A stretch of DNA of 64,000 nucleotides from the NCBI GenBank assembly GCA_022606425.2, contig JAHDVF020000459.1, positions 62,001 to 126,000 of the forward strand, written 5' to 3'. Below the pieces are notes generated by a model. That model was given only the letters and a program-made list of their open reading frames with translations. It was not told the DNA's origin and did no database searches. This stretch comes from Lepidostoma basale (Eukaryota; Arthropoda; Insecta; Trichoptera; Lepidostomatidae). The first letter of the stretch is position 1; every line of letters starts with the position of its first letter. A program made the translations under genes and the position numbers. Positions 26,201 to 41,200 of this stretch are shown here, piece after piece.

Positions 26201-29200
26201 TAATGAAAACAAAAAAAAAATATATATATTTTTTATTATTATATATTTAGTGTGCTTCCATTTATGTTTAACCATTGGTGGGACCAGAAGATGGCAGCAA
26301 GCTGACGAAACCGGTCGACGTTATACACAAGTGGAAGCACACTAAATACATAATAATAAAGCAATTTTGTATATTTTTTTGTTTTGTTTTCAATAAATCA
26401 AATATTGAATGTCGGCCATGTGAGGAGTCAGAGAAATCGACGCGCGTGCATGACACGATGTAGGAATGTTGAGGAAGCGAGAGAAATATGTCAGGAAAGA
26501 AAAGTGTGGCAGTCCAATCTATCTGCCTACCCCTTCGGGGAGACGGCGTGATGGTTAGTTAATTAGTTTTATTTTTATTTTCATTATTCAAAATGAACTT
26601 CTACCAAAAAATTATAGTTAAAAATATTAATTAATACAAATATTTTATAAAATAAAATACAGTTTTGTTTTTTATTGGTTAGTACTCGTATATTTTTCTC
26701 AAAAACAAATTGTGTTTTAATTGTTAAAAAAAAAAATATTATGGAATATCGCAGTATTAACGTTTTGGGTTTTTAAATAATAATCTTCTGTATCTAACAC
26801 AGTGTATTAAAATAAAATAAAACGAGGGCAAGGAAGGTGCTTCCTCGTGTGGTGTTAATATAACTAACACCCGGCGCCCTTGGAAAATACACAAAGTCGG
26901 ACAATCCTTCCACCACAATGGATGAGAGAAATGATCCTCTTTAGGGCCTACATAACTAGTTTGCTATTGACGCGACGATGATGACAATGAAAATAAAATG
27001 TAATAAGTATACATTTAACATAAATAAAATGAACGTATTTGAGTTTAAAACATTATGCAAGGCTACAAAATGCATAATTTACATACAGTTTTTTTTACAT
27101 AACCGAACAGATGTAAATACATAACAGAACATATAAATATGTGTAGTCTTACCGGTCACTCATGTTTGAATGTAATATTCCCAAGTAAGGAATAAAACTT
27201 TAATTGCGCTAATCTGGTGCAAAAAAGTCGAATTTCTTGCTACAGGTTTGGAGAACGATTCACACAAAGCTTTAATATATTTGCACAAGAGTCACAAAAC
27301 AATGAACGGGTTTCCTTCTGTGAAAGATGATAAAATTTTATTATACGAAACGCAGAAATCTGATACACGCGAGCCGGAAAAACGTCTGCCACTCGCGAAT
27401 GGCAATTCCTCAATGACTAAAATACTAAATGATTGTGTACTCTGAGCCGAGTATGACTCTACTTTAGAGACTGGCGTATACTGTAAATTGTAAAGAGAAA
27501 TAATAGACCGAGTTTTATTCCGGTGATGACACTGCGTCGATGTATTTTATGACGTCATGATTTTAAATTACTTTTCACTATACCGTGACCCACACACAGG
27601 CCGCAACAGCGGTGGATCTTAAGAAAACTACACTGTCTCTCTCCAATGAAGCTGTGGAAAGCGGATTTTATTTCTAAACAGAGTGCATTAGACAGCCGTT
27701 GTCGTCCACTGCTAGACATAGGCCTCCTCCATACTTCTCCACGCATCCCTTTCTTGTGCCTTTTGCATCCAATCGCCAGCGATTCTTGTAATGTCATCGG
27801 ACCATCATGTGGGGGGTTTCCCCCTGTTTCATTTGTCTTCGCGGTGTCTCCACTCTACCACTCTTCTGGCCCATCTATCGTCTACCAATCTGGCAACATT
27901 ATGCAAATGACCATTTAAGCTTCGCTACCCTTGCGACGACATCTGTTACTCCCGACCTTCTACGTATTTCAGTATTTCTTATCCAGTCTGAGAGTCTTAC
28001 GTGTAGCATGGCTCTTTCGTGTTTCCTCTGTGCTACACGGAGTCTCCTTATGGTCGACTTGGTGAGGGTTAGCGTTCCTGCTCCATATGTCAGTTACAGA
28101 AGTACGCATTGATCATACATTTTGCGTTTCAGACACTGGGGAATCTTACTATTAAAGAACTTCTTCAGATTGCCAAATGCCGCCCACCCATGACCGATTC
28201 TTCTCTGAAGCTCAGCAGTCTGATCATCTCTAGAAAGCAAGATGTTGTGGCCGAGATATTTGTATTCTAAACAGTGTAGACATAACAAATTTCATAATTC
28301 AGACATTGGGATAGCAAAATTTACCAACGACAAGAAAGGAATGGTCTAACCAGTGGCGGTATTTCCATAGAAGCCCAGAAGCCCGGCTTGCGTAAGAAAT
28401 TTTGAATCAAAACCTCTTCTGGCTTACAGAGGTTCAGCTCTTGTGGCTATTCCTTTTACGTTTGATGGGAACATTGTTGGAAGGTGATTTGGTGGGTTGT
28501 TGGTTTATGCGGGGGCATGATTACTTAGATTTGAGGGTTTTGATTCAAAATTTCTTACGCAAGCCGGGCTTCTGGGCTTCTATGGGAGTACCGCCACTGA
28601 GTCTAACGTCCAGAAAGAAGAATAATCCGTAGAATGAAAAGAGTATCTTGTATTCCTAAAGTCGAACCATCTCTAATGAGTTCCTGGTATTATATATTAT
28701 ATTTTACCTGTTCTCAATATATGCCTTAATTGTATCTCAATAGAGATGAAGACGCAAACTGGAAACTGAATATGGATGATCAAGGTGTTTACAGGACTTA
28801 TGACCTGTCATTGGTTGGGTTAAGCGCACGCTTTATGTAATTACAACATTCCCCATTCCACCTTTGTTATTATGATCATGCATGACAAGTTTTGGAAGCT
28901 GTATATATACTTCAAATCCATATCTATCTTCACGTGGTCATAAATCCTGTAAACACCTTGATCATCCATATTCAGTTTCCAGTTTGCGTCTTCGTCTCTA
29001 TTGAGATACAATTAAATTTGAATTAACCACCCTTTGGTGAAAATCCAGGATTTCGTATACAAGTATAAGTATACATTCACAAAAATATATGCCTTAAACT
29101 GTAATTGTTGTTTCAAATATCTCGTGAAAACAAAATGATTTGATTTGAATTGTAAACTGGGTCAAACAGATAAAGAGAGTTCTGGAATGAAATCATCAGA

Positions 29201-32200
29201 ATGGAAGAATTGAAGGAGTAGCAGGGGATGGTTAATCTTAAGAAATCAGAACTTAAGGAGCGCCCGCCAGTAAGATGAAAGAACAACTGACAGTCCACTT
29301 CTTAGTATGACATGAGATGCTGGGAACAAAAGCCCAAAATACCAAAATCAAGATGAAGAAGACGAATAAATGAAAAAAAGCTTTTTGAATATCGTCTCTT
29401 CGATGATAGATGTCGATATCCAAAGAGCTCACGCATAACATTAATTTATCTTACTATTTATACTACAAATGAGAGATTGAATGTGCTTCTGGGAGGTAAA
29501 ATAACATTTACTGTTAATTAAAGACAAATAAATACTTTATTTCTCTTTTTCTTTTTTATATATAACACTTATATTTAAAAAAATTAAATTACATAGACAT
29601 GTTTCGGACAACCAGTCCTTCATCAATGTATTTTAATGAATTGAAACATAATAAAAAATGATTATTGGCAATTAAATAAATCGGTAGGTGAATCGAATTT
29701 CTTTGATTTCATTGAATTGTAAGGTTTTATTAATTATGAATAAAAAAGCCATACCAAACATTTTTACATATTTATCTTCATTCAAGAAATATATTTTTTT
29801 TAATATAAGTGTTGTATATACAAATATATAAAAAAGAAAAAGAGAAATTTGAGATCAAAACAACACAAAGTATGGCGTATATATAAGAAACAAATAAATA
29901 CGTTCGCGTTTCAAACTATTCTAAATTTAATGTACGAGTATTTTAATGAATTGAAACATAATAAAAAATGAGTATTGGCAATTTAAAAAATCGGTAGGTG
30001 AATCGAATGTATTGATTTCATTGAATTGTAAGATTTTATTACATATGAATAAAAAAGTCATACCATAATTTTTACGGATTTATCTTCATTCAAGAAATAT
30101 AAGAATGAAAAAATACTTAATTATTTTTTTCAATCGACGCACATTATATTTCATACGGCCATAATTTTCACGTCCGTAATGCGGTTAAGGCTGTTTCTAC
30201 AAGGCACGATCACCGTTGTGGTATACCAAGCTTGTCAAAAACTATTCAGCAGTGTATTATGAAGCAAAAATTATTTTTATACTTCAAATAGTAATGTTGA
30301 GATTAGGTCGAGAAAGTAACAACGTAGTAACTCACCGCGAGCAATGTGTCTTCGCTTTAAATGTCTCCCAGCGTACACTTGGTTGATCATGTAAGACAGA
30401 TGAAAAAAAATGTTCCGAAACGCTGAATTTTTGATACAAATTACCCATCCCATTAATCTTTTATGCAGTGTCCGTGTTAATGGAATATCAACATTCCGAA
30501 ATCAAATAATATTTTTTATATATTGTAATGTTTTCTTAACTCTACGTCGAGTGTAAACTTGTAAAAATATTTAGAACACATACCAGGTGTTTCGTAAAAA
30601 AGTGAATGAAACTTTCCTAGATGTTGTGATGGTAAAGTCAAGATAATTTTTAGATTCGTACTTGAGGGAAAAAAAAGGGTCAATGAGGTATAGGCAGAAG
30701 AAAAATCTCCTGGCTCCACATAATAAGGGACTGAACTGGCTTAAAAAGTGTTGAGGAGCTATTTCGAGCTGCAAGAGACAAAATATGAAAGTCAACGTCG
30801 GGGGTCCTAACACGACACCGAAAGAAGAATATACAAAAATCGATTTCAATATTATCTAATATTAATGAATAAAATTGTAAATATTTTGTTTCTTCTACAA
30901 AAAAAACTCGTCTCAGTTTTTTTATTTTTGACGGAACCCAGCCTGCATCGCTCAGGGCGCACTAGACTGGTCCCCTATGGGGGGAAAGAGAAAGCGAGAC
31001 AGACCTAGAGCCACCTGGAGAAGAACCCTGCAGGACGAGTTAAGGCAGCAGGCCTCACTTGGAATGATGTTAGGCATCAGGCATGCGATAGAGTCGGGTG
31101 GAGAAGGTTCATTGAGGCCCTATGCACCACGGAGGTGTGACAGGACAAAAAGACGAAGAGACAAAAAAAAACTATCCAACTAATTAGCCATCAGGCCGTC
31201 TCCCCGAAGGGGTAGGCAGAAATAATGGACTGCTTCACTTTATCCGATGAGGCACTCCATCCTTCTCTTTACGCCCCCGCGGAAGACGCGATGTGAAATA
31301 TGCGGGTCTTCTACAAAATAAAATAAAATTAATCTTAGTACCTACGTAATTGAGACATGTTTATGTTTTGAGTAGTATTGATAAGTAGGTACTACGGTAA
31401 ATTAAATTATTTTTGTTGATTTGTTGAAACATGTAAATAGATTTATATTATCAACAAACCATTCGAAACTGGGTTAAGATAATTCTAGAGTAGATTAGTT
31501 TCAAATAGTTAACCTAAAGAATTTTTGTTATGCGGTGTTTTACTGATAAGAAATTGTATTTTTGTTTAACCTATTGTTAGACCAGCGTGTAAAAATATTT
31601 TCAAATTGCAAGAATCTCTTCTTATCTATTCGTTGTTGCGAATGAACTAAAGCTTAGGAATATTATAGTAATGAGAAAAAATAGTTATATATTATAAATA
31701 GTTTAATTGACCGGTTTCAGTAGCTAGCTACCCTCTTCTGGAGGATACCAGAAGATGGCAGTAGTGGTCGAAACCGGTTGTAACTATAGAAAAAAAACTA
31801 ATATTAATAATTTAAAATGTTTATTAAAATTATTAATTTTCAATACTTACAATAAATAATTTTCAATAGTTACAATAAATAACCTGAACAGAAGAGTCGG
31901 ACTAAGCTGGGCAGCATTCAAAAATCTTGGTCACATTTTGAAAAATCCGAAAATACCCATCAACTTGAAAAGGAGAGTGTTCAATGCCTGTGTCCTGCCA
32001 GTGTTCACTTATGGTATTGAGACAGTCACAATGTCACAAAAAAGTGTCAACAAGCTAAGAGTCACTCAGAGTTGTTGATTGTTTTTATTTTTATTTTTTT
32101 AAAGACAAACATCAAGGATTTATATCAATGATATTAGAATTTTTATTTACAATCTTCAATGTGAGCAGAAAATAGCTCATTATTATGAAGAATGAATCTG

Positions 32201-35200
32201 GTCGTGTCCAGGCTTGAACCCATGTCTCCTAGATCAGGAGCCAAGCGTTCTATCCCCTAGACCACCACCCAGTTATTGATACAGAGGATGCCAGACTCAC
32301 GGATTCTTAAAATAATAATGAAAGGACACCCAAGTGGAAGAAGACGAGTGGGAAGACCCAGGTTGAGATGGAAGGATGAGGTCCGGAAGGATGCGGCCCA
32401 GCTTCTCCATATGGCTTATTGGAAGACGTTGGCAAAGGACAGGCGAAGTTGGAGACACCGGTTATGAGATGCCAAAGCTTGATTTGGACTGAAGCGCCAT
32501 CAAAGAGAGAGATTGTTATTGATATTAAAATATATTTACGAGTATTTATCCAAGAATTGTTGTATTTCAAAAATGTATTTATATTTCATTTAAATGCGGG
32601 TATAAAAATACAGTTTATGGATATTTTAAAAAGGAGTCTCATAAAACCAGAAGTTTTCTATAAAAATAGTATTATTTTGAAGATTTATGGTTGTTATTCG
32701 AAAACAAATTATCAATAACGTACGTTGACCTTATTTTTTTTAAATATAAAAATACCTACATGAAGTTATAATGACAGATTTTGGATATACGAGTACATAG
32801 GAAATGTTAATATTATAATGGATCGTCGGTTTTCGATATTTAAAAAATGCTATACAAAGATATTATTTAGTAAAAAAATAATACTGCTATTCTAATAGGC
32901 AATGTAAAACAAAAGATAAATAATTTAGAACACAAAATTGAAGACTTATTACATTTATTGATTCTAAATACTCCAAATTTTAAAACATAAACTTCTCACA
33001 GTACAATTATTCTTATCTGACAGAATAATGTGCCGAAGAGTGTGAATTTTCAATATAGAATGAACTGTTTTTTATACATATATCACCAAAAGTTATAATA
33101 ATAAATTAAAACCTATGTAAGATTGTAAAGAAACACCATGGATATAATAAAGCACATTATACTCGTATGTATAAAAAAAGTTTTGTTTAAATATAAGTTA
33201 AAACCTATGTTAGACTGAAAATAATCATAAGGATATAATAAAGCACATAAAAAAATCCCCTCTTTGTTTAAATAAATATCGTAGTATCAATTTATCTATT
33301 ACTAAAAGTGCATTATGTGGTCCTACCAATAAAATACATCGCACGATAACAATGATATCCATACTAATGCAGGTATTATATTATATGTACGAGAAACACG
33401 ATAACATGTGTATATAGGGCGGTTATATCTAGGGTGACCATATTTTTTAATAATAAAAAAATTGCAGAGAATTAAAATAAAAAGTTTTAAATTTATTAAT
33501 AAGATTAATTTACTGAAAACTTGAAAATAACCGAGGTGTTACACGGAAAGTTGTGGAAATGGACCAGCAACTCAGATGAGGTGGTAGGCCCAAGTTGAAG
33601 TGGATGGGACTTATTTAAAGGAGTCTTAAAAGAAACCGGATCTCGGAACCGGATCGAACCCAGGACAGTCCTGGCCGACGCCAAGTAAATGAGACAAACT
33701 TGGAAGAAGAAGATTAATTTACTGAATCATATATATTTTATTGTGTTTCAGCTAAGTTTAAGGAATAATTATTTTACAACATCAATTTCACCACCCTACG
33801 TATTTGAACGTACGTGATACGTTCACTTTGACTGTACCATTCTGCGCTATCCCGTATCACGTACGCGCTTGAGAAAAAGTAATGTACCTAAAATGTACAA
33901 ACTGTTAGGGATACGCACGTGTGCCAACAACACTTGAGTACAAGTCTTCATAAATATGATAGTTTTACAAGGGGCAGGCGAAGTGTGCGGCCGAGTATTT
34001 GACGTTTCGTTATTGTAAAAATAAAGTTAATATATAATTAAATTTCATTAAGAAAACCTGTTTTTTGCACGTTTCTCGGAAAATTACCTGAAGGTAGGGC
34101 GGTTAATCTATTTGAAAAGTTAATTTAAAAAATAGAATTTGAAATGGAAATGAAAATGTTGTCGACATTCATTTGTTTTTTAGCAAAGAATATCTACTGT
34201 TGTTTCCTTTATACACAGGTTGACAAGAAACATTGACAAGAAACAGACGTGAGTTTGAATGAACGATAAATACAGTGTATATGTACTTGTATGTCAGCTC
34301 TTATTCAGATTCTCAAGGTCGCCTGAATCATTCGTGGTTTAATAGCGGCTAATGTTTTGCCGCCAGAGACCATGGCAATGGCATTAAGAGTCAGACTGTA
34401 AACAATGCTAGCTGGCTTTAAAAAATCGATTCAATTAAAAATTTATATACTCTGGAAAACAGAGCAGCGATCGCATTTTGCATGCGAGCTTCCGATAATG
34501 ATCTGGCTTGAATTTATATACCAGAACAATGAATAATCGATTTACTGTTTTTTTTAATAATATTGCTTTATTTCAGTAAAATAAATTATTTATGCGTTTT
34601 ATATTCGTGTAAAAAATAAAGTTAACAAGGTAATTGATTAACCCCTTACTGCATGATTTTTTAAAATTTGTAAAAAAAATATATGATGTGTAAATGATAA
34701 AAAAAAGACACGTATTTTATTATTTTTCAAAAAAATATATTTTTCTTATATAAAATACAAAAAAATATTTTTAGGTCTTTCCCTTTGTATCCCTAAATTT
34801 TACACAATATTATCCATAATTTTATGTAAAAGTGATCATATTATTACTTACCTAATAAAAATAATAGTAAACCAGTGTAATATAATTATTTATAACGTTT
34901 TTCAAACAAAAAATAACACTTTTGAATATCACGTTTGTACAGAAAATCATAAACCGACGACAGTTGGAAACAGTTGAACGCACATCTAGTACAACCAGAG
35001 ACATCTAGCAAGAAGTTTGACAACTAGTAACGCGGATCATAGATAAAACTTCAGTATTATTGCTAGAAGCAAGACATATATTATTATTTTGATGTTTTTT
35101 TATGGCGAAAGATTATTTTGGATCATATATGAGCCAGTATGCCGTAAGGGGTTAATTCTCAATATTTTTCTGTACCGATAATAAAGTTTCGGAGACATGA

Positions 35201-38200
35201 TCTCTAAAATATGTATGTATAACATTAAAAATATCTGTGGATAGTATCATTCTCTATGTGATCTTCTCTATGTGATAATAATTTGAGTTTTCTGAAGTAT
35301 GTAAGAAAATAATAGAGTGGCGGTCTATTCTTCATGCCTAATTTTTTATGGAATTTCATTGCAGAGGTAGGCAGAGAGAATGGATCGCCAAACTACTCCT
35401 GGCAATCCTGGCACACCTCTCTAGGTTCCTCCACATTCATACAGCGAGTCATACGCGCACGTCGATTCTTCCGACTTTTAACATGACCAACCTTTAAAAT
35501 TTGATTAATTTGGTCATGCCATGTTTTCCTCGGTCTGCTTCGACTCCGTACTCCATTTACATCATTAACGTATACTTTCTTAACCATACTTTCTCCATCC
35601 ATGCGCTCCATATGTCCGAACCAACGCAGCGATCCTTTCATAATTAGCATTTGAGATTCTGTCATATATCAAGTAATTGCATTGACTGCCACCCCGAAGG
35701 TTCCGGGTTCAATCCCGGCAAGGGCAGTATGATTATCACACTGTATTTGGTCTTGTGTGGAATTCACGTGACAATAAAATGGCGATAGATTATCTACCTA
35801 TCACATGTCACGAGAATCACTATGATAGCTATAATACCATTTACATCGATTTGGCTCATGCTGTCATGATGTAAAGAGTAATTCCACAAAATAATAATAA
35901 TAACAATATCGATTTACTACACATACGTCTTAGGGACCTCATCTTTACCGCATTTATTCTGCTCTCATCCTTCTTCTGCTAGATCCATACTTCGCTTTCA
36001 TACATAAGTTTTGGGACCAGAACTTTATGTGTACTGTTAAGGATACAATAAATCATATGGATAACTTCCTCCAAACAAGGTATTTTCGGATACCAAATTT
36101 AATATTCACCTTTAGAAGTAAGAACGTTGTATTTTAGTCAATTAACGATAGTAAATTTAAGGTTTTTTGCTGCCCTAAAAATAACTGTGGGATATCCGGA
36201 CTCATTTAATAGTTGAGTTGAAGTTTCTGGCGTTTATAGTGAGATCCCAACTTAGATTTAGATAAGAATTCCGTAAATCACTTTGGTATTGTAAGTAAAT
36301 GACGACCTTCGTGGCAGAGTGGTAAGAGCTATGACTGCCACACCGAAGGTCCTGGGTTTAATCCCTGGCGATGGCAGTGTAATTATTAGTATTATTATTA
36401 TTATTTTGTTGAATCGCTCTTTACATGAGGACAGCATTAGCCAAATCGATGTAAAGGGTATTATAGCCATCAAAGTGATTCTCTTGACATGTAATAGGTA
36501 GCTAATCTATCGCCATTTTATTGTCACGTAAATTCTACACCAGACCAAAGACAGTGTGACAATAACACTGCCTTCGCCGAGAATCGAACCCGGAACCTTC
36601 GGGGTGGCAATCAATGCACTTACAACTCGGCCATGAATGTCGGCTGTCACACTGTCTTTGCTCTGATGTAGAATTCACGTGACAATAAAATATCGATAGA
36701 TTAGTTACTTACTACATGTCATGAGAATCAATATAATCTTCTATATAAATAAAAGGCGATCTTCCGGGTGTGTGTCGACTATTTCTGAGGTTATTCCTGA
36801 GCTGATCCTTTTGAAATTTGGAGAATGGACTAATTGGAATTCAGCGGTCGTCATAGGCATATTTTTGTTATTAATCGAGCTCTAATTAACATTATAAATT
36901 AATCAATTAATTGAAAATTTTCGTAGTGCAAACGAATATAGACCTTAATGTTCGTATCACCTGAGTATCAATCTTTTGAGTCTATATTCGTTTGACATGG
37001 TCTGGAGAGAATTCAGTCTCCATGTAATTTTGTGTAGTGGCAACAATGTGTTTTTCTTTCTGACAGTCCAATATATTGCGTTTTACTTTGGGATGTATAA
37101 TACTTAATACGTTTTACTTATTACGTACTAAAATAATTGGTTGTTTAATTGGTACAGTCTATTTTATTGGCCATATTTTAATGTACATTAATGTAGACAG
37201 GTAATTATGCTTCCAAATTTTGGCGAGTATAATTTTTACGCGTCATTTGAGGTTATGCACGAAATCTTATTTTTTCGTGTGGCTGAAACTTATTCGTTTC
37301 TCTTACGTTCGACGGTGATTACTTAATGATATTCGTTTTCTAGAATTCTAGCCGTTCGATTGGTCACGTGGTCTCCTGTCAAAACGTAATTTACGTCGTA
37401 ATATTTTGTAGGTATACTTATATTTCTAATTCATATATATCTTCAAGTTATTCTATTTTGCCGTTGAAATGAATACATATTATATTTCCGCATTAAATAT
37501 TTCAAAGTTATATTTCGGAAATTGTTACATTACCACAGCAACGGTAAGAAAGTTCTAATGATACACAATATCAATTTATTCGTTTTACTTACTTGTCATT
37601 TTAGGTTATGACGTTTCGTAGTGTAATAATTAGTTATTTAATTGGTATAATCTATTTTAATAATGTTATTTTAATGTAAAATAATTCTGGCAGGGCGAAA
37701 ATCTATATCTTTGGGATAAGATATTAAGTTTTGATAAAATAATTCAGAGCCTGGTGTGAGAGACCACTGTCTAATGGGGATATTTTTGTATTGGGATTGA
37801 AATTATTTTGTTAATGAGCCATATTGGTGCATCTGCATGTTGCAATTCTACTTTAATATGAAGAAACTTGCTTCCGTAAGTTGTTTAATATTTATATTTC
37901 TAATTCATAAATATATTTTCAGTTTCTTCTATTTTGCCGTTTTCTTTATACGCATACTTTGGTCAGGGAAATTGTTACATTACCACAGCAACGGTAAGAA
38001 AGTTCTAATGATATACAATATGAATGAATGACACAATTCTTATGACTTTTTCCGTTTATTTCTAGGAAAATAAAGTAACGGATCAGAGATGGGACGAAAA
38101 TTACCGATGCAGCGTGCAAAATAACTTCGTTAAAATGGAATTAGATCAATCAAACAACGGATGATCAGTAAATTAGATGTACCCTGGAGTGGCGAATGAA

Positions 38201-41200
38201 AACCGGCTCATTTTTACATTACACATAAGCTACTTTTAGTAGTTTTCATTCATATATGAAAATTCCATTATTAATTTCAGGTAAGGTTTTTAAATTTACA
38301 GTTTATAGACAATAATTAAGCATATTCCCAAACGTGCCACCTATATATCTGAATTTTGTGTTGCTCGGGCTGCCTGAAATATGCTTCCTGCACGCCTCAG
38401 ATGCATTGACAATCCGACAGACTTTAATTCTCACCTAAAAACCCACCTTTTCAAATTATCGCATAAAATGGTAACAACGGTTGTCTGTATATCAATAAAC
38501 AATATTATATCACATTTGCACAAAACATTCATATGTTTAGAGAAACAAAATTCTTGATTTTGTTGTCCATGAAATTCACATCAGAGCCAATAAAGTAAGT
38601 TTCTACGATCGTGATTTCGCTGTTGTTACATGCACCTTTCATGACTAAAAACATTGTCAAAGCGCCCTTGAGGTGAGCTATTCACGAAAACGGCGATTAT
38701 CAGTTCTGTAAGTTCAATGTTTATATTTTGATATGTACAGGTTTAAATTTTGAATTAATTGGTTTATTTTGTATATATAAGAATATAGACAATTTATATG
38801 AAGGAGTCTGGTTGTAATGAATGCTTTTGTAAAATTTTTGTTATTTCTTTAGCACAATCATAACTGCATTGATTAGCATAGTTTTTGGTAGTTATTTTTG
38901 CCGTTCAGGTAAAGTTTCTAAAATCTCCTACATATAATATTAACACATTTCCACGCAACTCTTGCAATGCTCGATCAAGAGCCTCGAGTATTTTTTTTAA
39001 ATATACTGCTTAGTGAACACTTGGAATTCATTAATTGTATGGAAGTTGAAAATTTGCCATATGCGCCTCTTCGATGTCCGCCTTATGCCAATTCCAATAT
39101 TATTTTTTTTTTTTCTAGGAAACAATATTAATTAATCAGAGATCGGAATGGAATCGGTCATATAGCAGGGACAACGGATGATAAGATGCACCCTGGAGTA
39201 GCGGGCGAGAAACAACTGGCAGAATTTTGAATGGTATTGCGCTATTTTATTAATGTTATTTAATTATTATGATTTTAATTAGTTATTTAAAATACAATTA
39301 ATATGACATTTGATGAATTCAAACATAAAGGTGTTCTTTATACGCGTACTTTGGTCAGGGAAATATTAAAATTACCACAGCAACGATAAGAAAGTTCTAA
39401 TGATATACAATATCAATTTATTCGTTTTACTTACGTGTCATTTTAGGTTATGACGTTTCGTTGTGTAATAATTAGTTAATTGGTATAATCTATTTTAATA
39501 ATGTTGTTTTAATGTAAAATTGTTCTGGCAGGGCGAAAATCTATATCTTTGGGATTAGATATTAAGTTTTGATAAAATAATTGCCTGGTTGTGAGAGACC
39601 ACTGGTCTAATGGGGATATTTTTGTATTGGGATTGAAATTATTTTGATAATGAGCCATATTGGTGCATCTGCATGTTGCAATTCTTCTTTATTTTCCATT
39701 CCACTGAGTAATTCCAGCAGCACACATACTCAAATACACTATGAGTTACTTCAGCTGTTTTAGTTTTTCTCTGAAAACAAATGCTGTGATAGGTAAACAT
39801 ATCCTTATATGCAGCATTAGCTGCCTCAGTTAGAAGAGTCCAGTAATATTCCATTTTTGACCATTAAATTCTACATTATGCTGAGATTTAAAATATTCAA
39901 AGATAATGAAATTGATTTCAGGTTATTTCATTTGCTTGAGGATGGGGAAGACAACGCAGAAGATAATGGATTGCGCATGTGCAGAGGATGGGGAAAACAA
40001 CGCAGAAGATACTGGAGTTCGCATGTCCAGAGGATGGATCCCACACTTCGATATATGCGTATCACAAGACAATGTTGTTATCTTTATGAACTAATTTGGA
40101 ATGGTATGTACAGGTTTAAATTGGATTAATTGGTTTAATTCGTTACATAAGAATATAGACAATTTATGTTTACTACTCCATGATACATTCTCATCTGTCT
40201 TACCTTTCCTGTATTTGGGGCTTTATTACAAAGAAGAAAGCTAATGAGATTCAGGTGATCCAAAATCGGGCTGTTAGAAATATTTTCCGTCTACCGTGGT
40301 ACACTCATGTAAGGGCCCTATATTCTCAGACGAAAATAATTCCATTTCAAATCCATCCAAAATTAGAGATCACTAAAACTATAATACAAATAATAAAGTC
40401 ATCAACGCGCTCTAATACTCGACCAATATTCAATACGGACGTACACCAACATGATACGCGCTCACAGAATAAGAAGCATTGCGTTCAACTAGATTCGGTG
40501 TAAAATCCTTACAATTTATAGCCTCTACAGAATTTAATAAACTCCCTAATGATTTAATAATGATGTCGAACCAAAAACTTCAATCTGATCAACTTAAAAG
40601 TAATTTTTACATTACATTTTTACATTTTTACATTACACATAAGCTACTTTTAGTAGTTTTCATTCATATATGAAAATTCCATTATTAATTTCAGGTAAGG
40701 TTTTTAAATTTACAGTTTATAGACAATAATTAAGCACATTCCCAAACGTGCCACCTATATATCTGAATTTTGTGTTGCTCGGGCTTTCACAGTAGTAGGT
40801 TCGTCCGCCTGAAATATGCTTCCTGCACGCCTCAGATGCATTGACAATCCGACAGACTTTAAATATCACCTAAAAACCCACCTTTTCAAATTATCGCATA
40901 AAATGTTAACAACGGTTGTCTGTATATCAATAAACAATATTATATCACATTTGCACAAAACATTCATATGTTTAGAGAAACAAAATTCTTGATTTTGTTG
41001 TCCATGAAATTCACATCAGAGCCAATAAATTAAGTTTCTACGATCGTGATTTCGCTGTTGTCACATGCACCTTTCATGACTAAAAACAATGTCAAAGCGC
41101 CCTTGAGGTGAGCTATTCACGAAAACGGCGATTATACAAATTAAACAAACAAACAAACCATCACGCCGTTTCCCCACAGGGGTAGGCAGAGAGAATGGAC

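Larger units (their letters stand above)
38212..41134 (+). repeat. direct repeat pair (~500 bp) inside the Helitron
   Basis: 38212-38701 and 40617-41134 are almost identical (ACATAAGCTACTTTTAGTAG ... TATTCACGAAAACGGCGATT), about 2.4 kb apart. They include a LINE C terminus (NMLPARLRCIDNPTDFKYHL). The first copy lacks about 20-27 bp present in the second. An inverted piece lies at 42440-42575. Confidence 0.85.
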
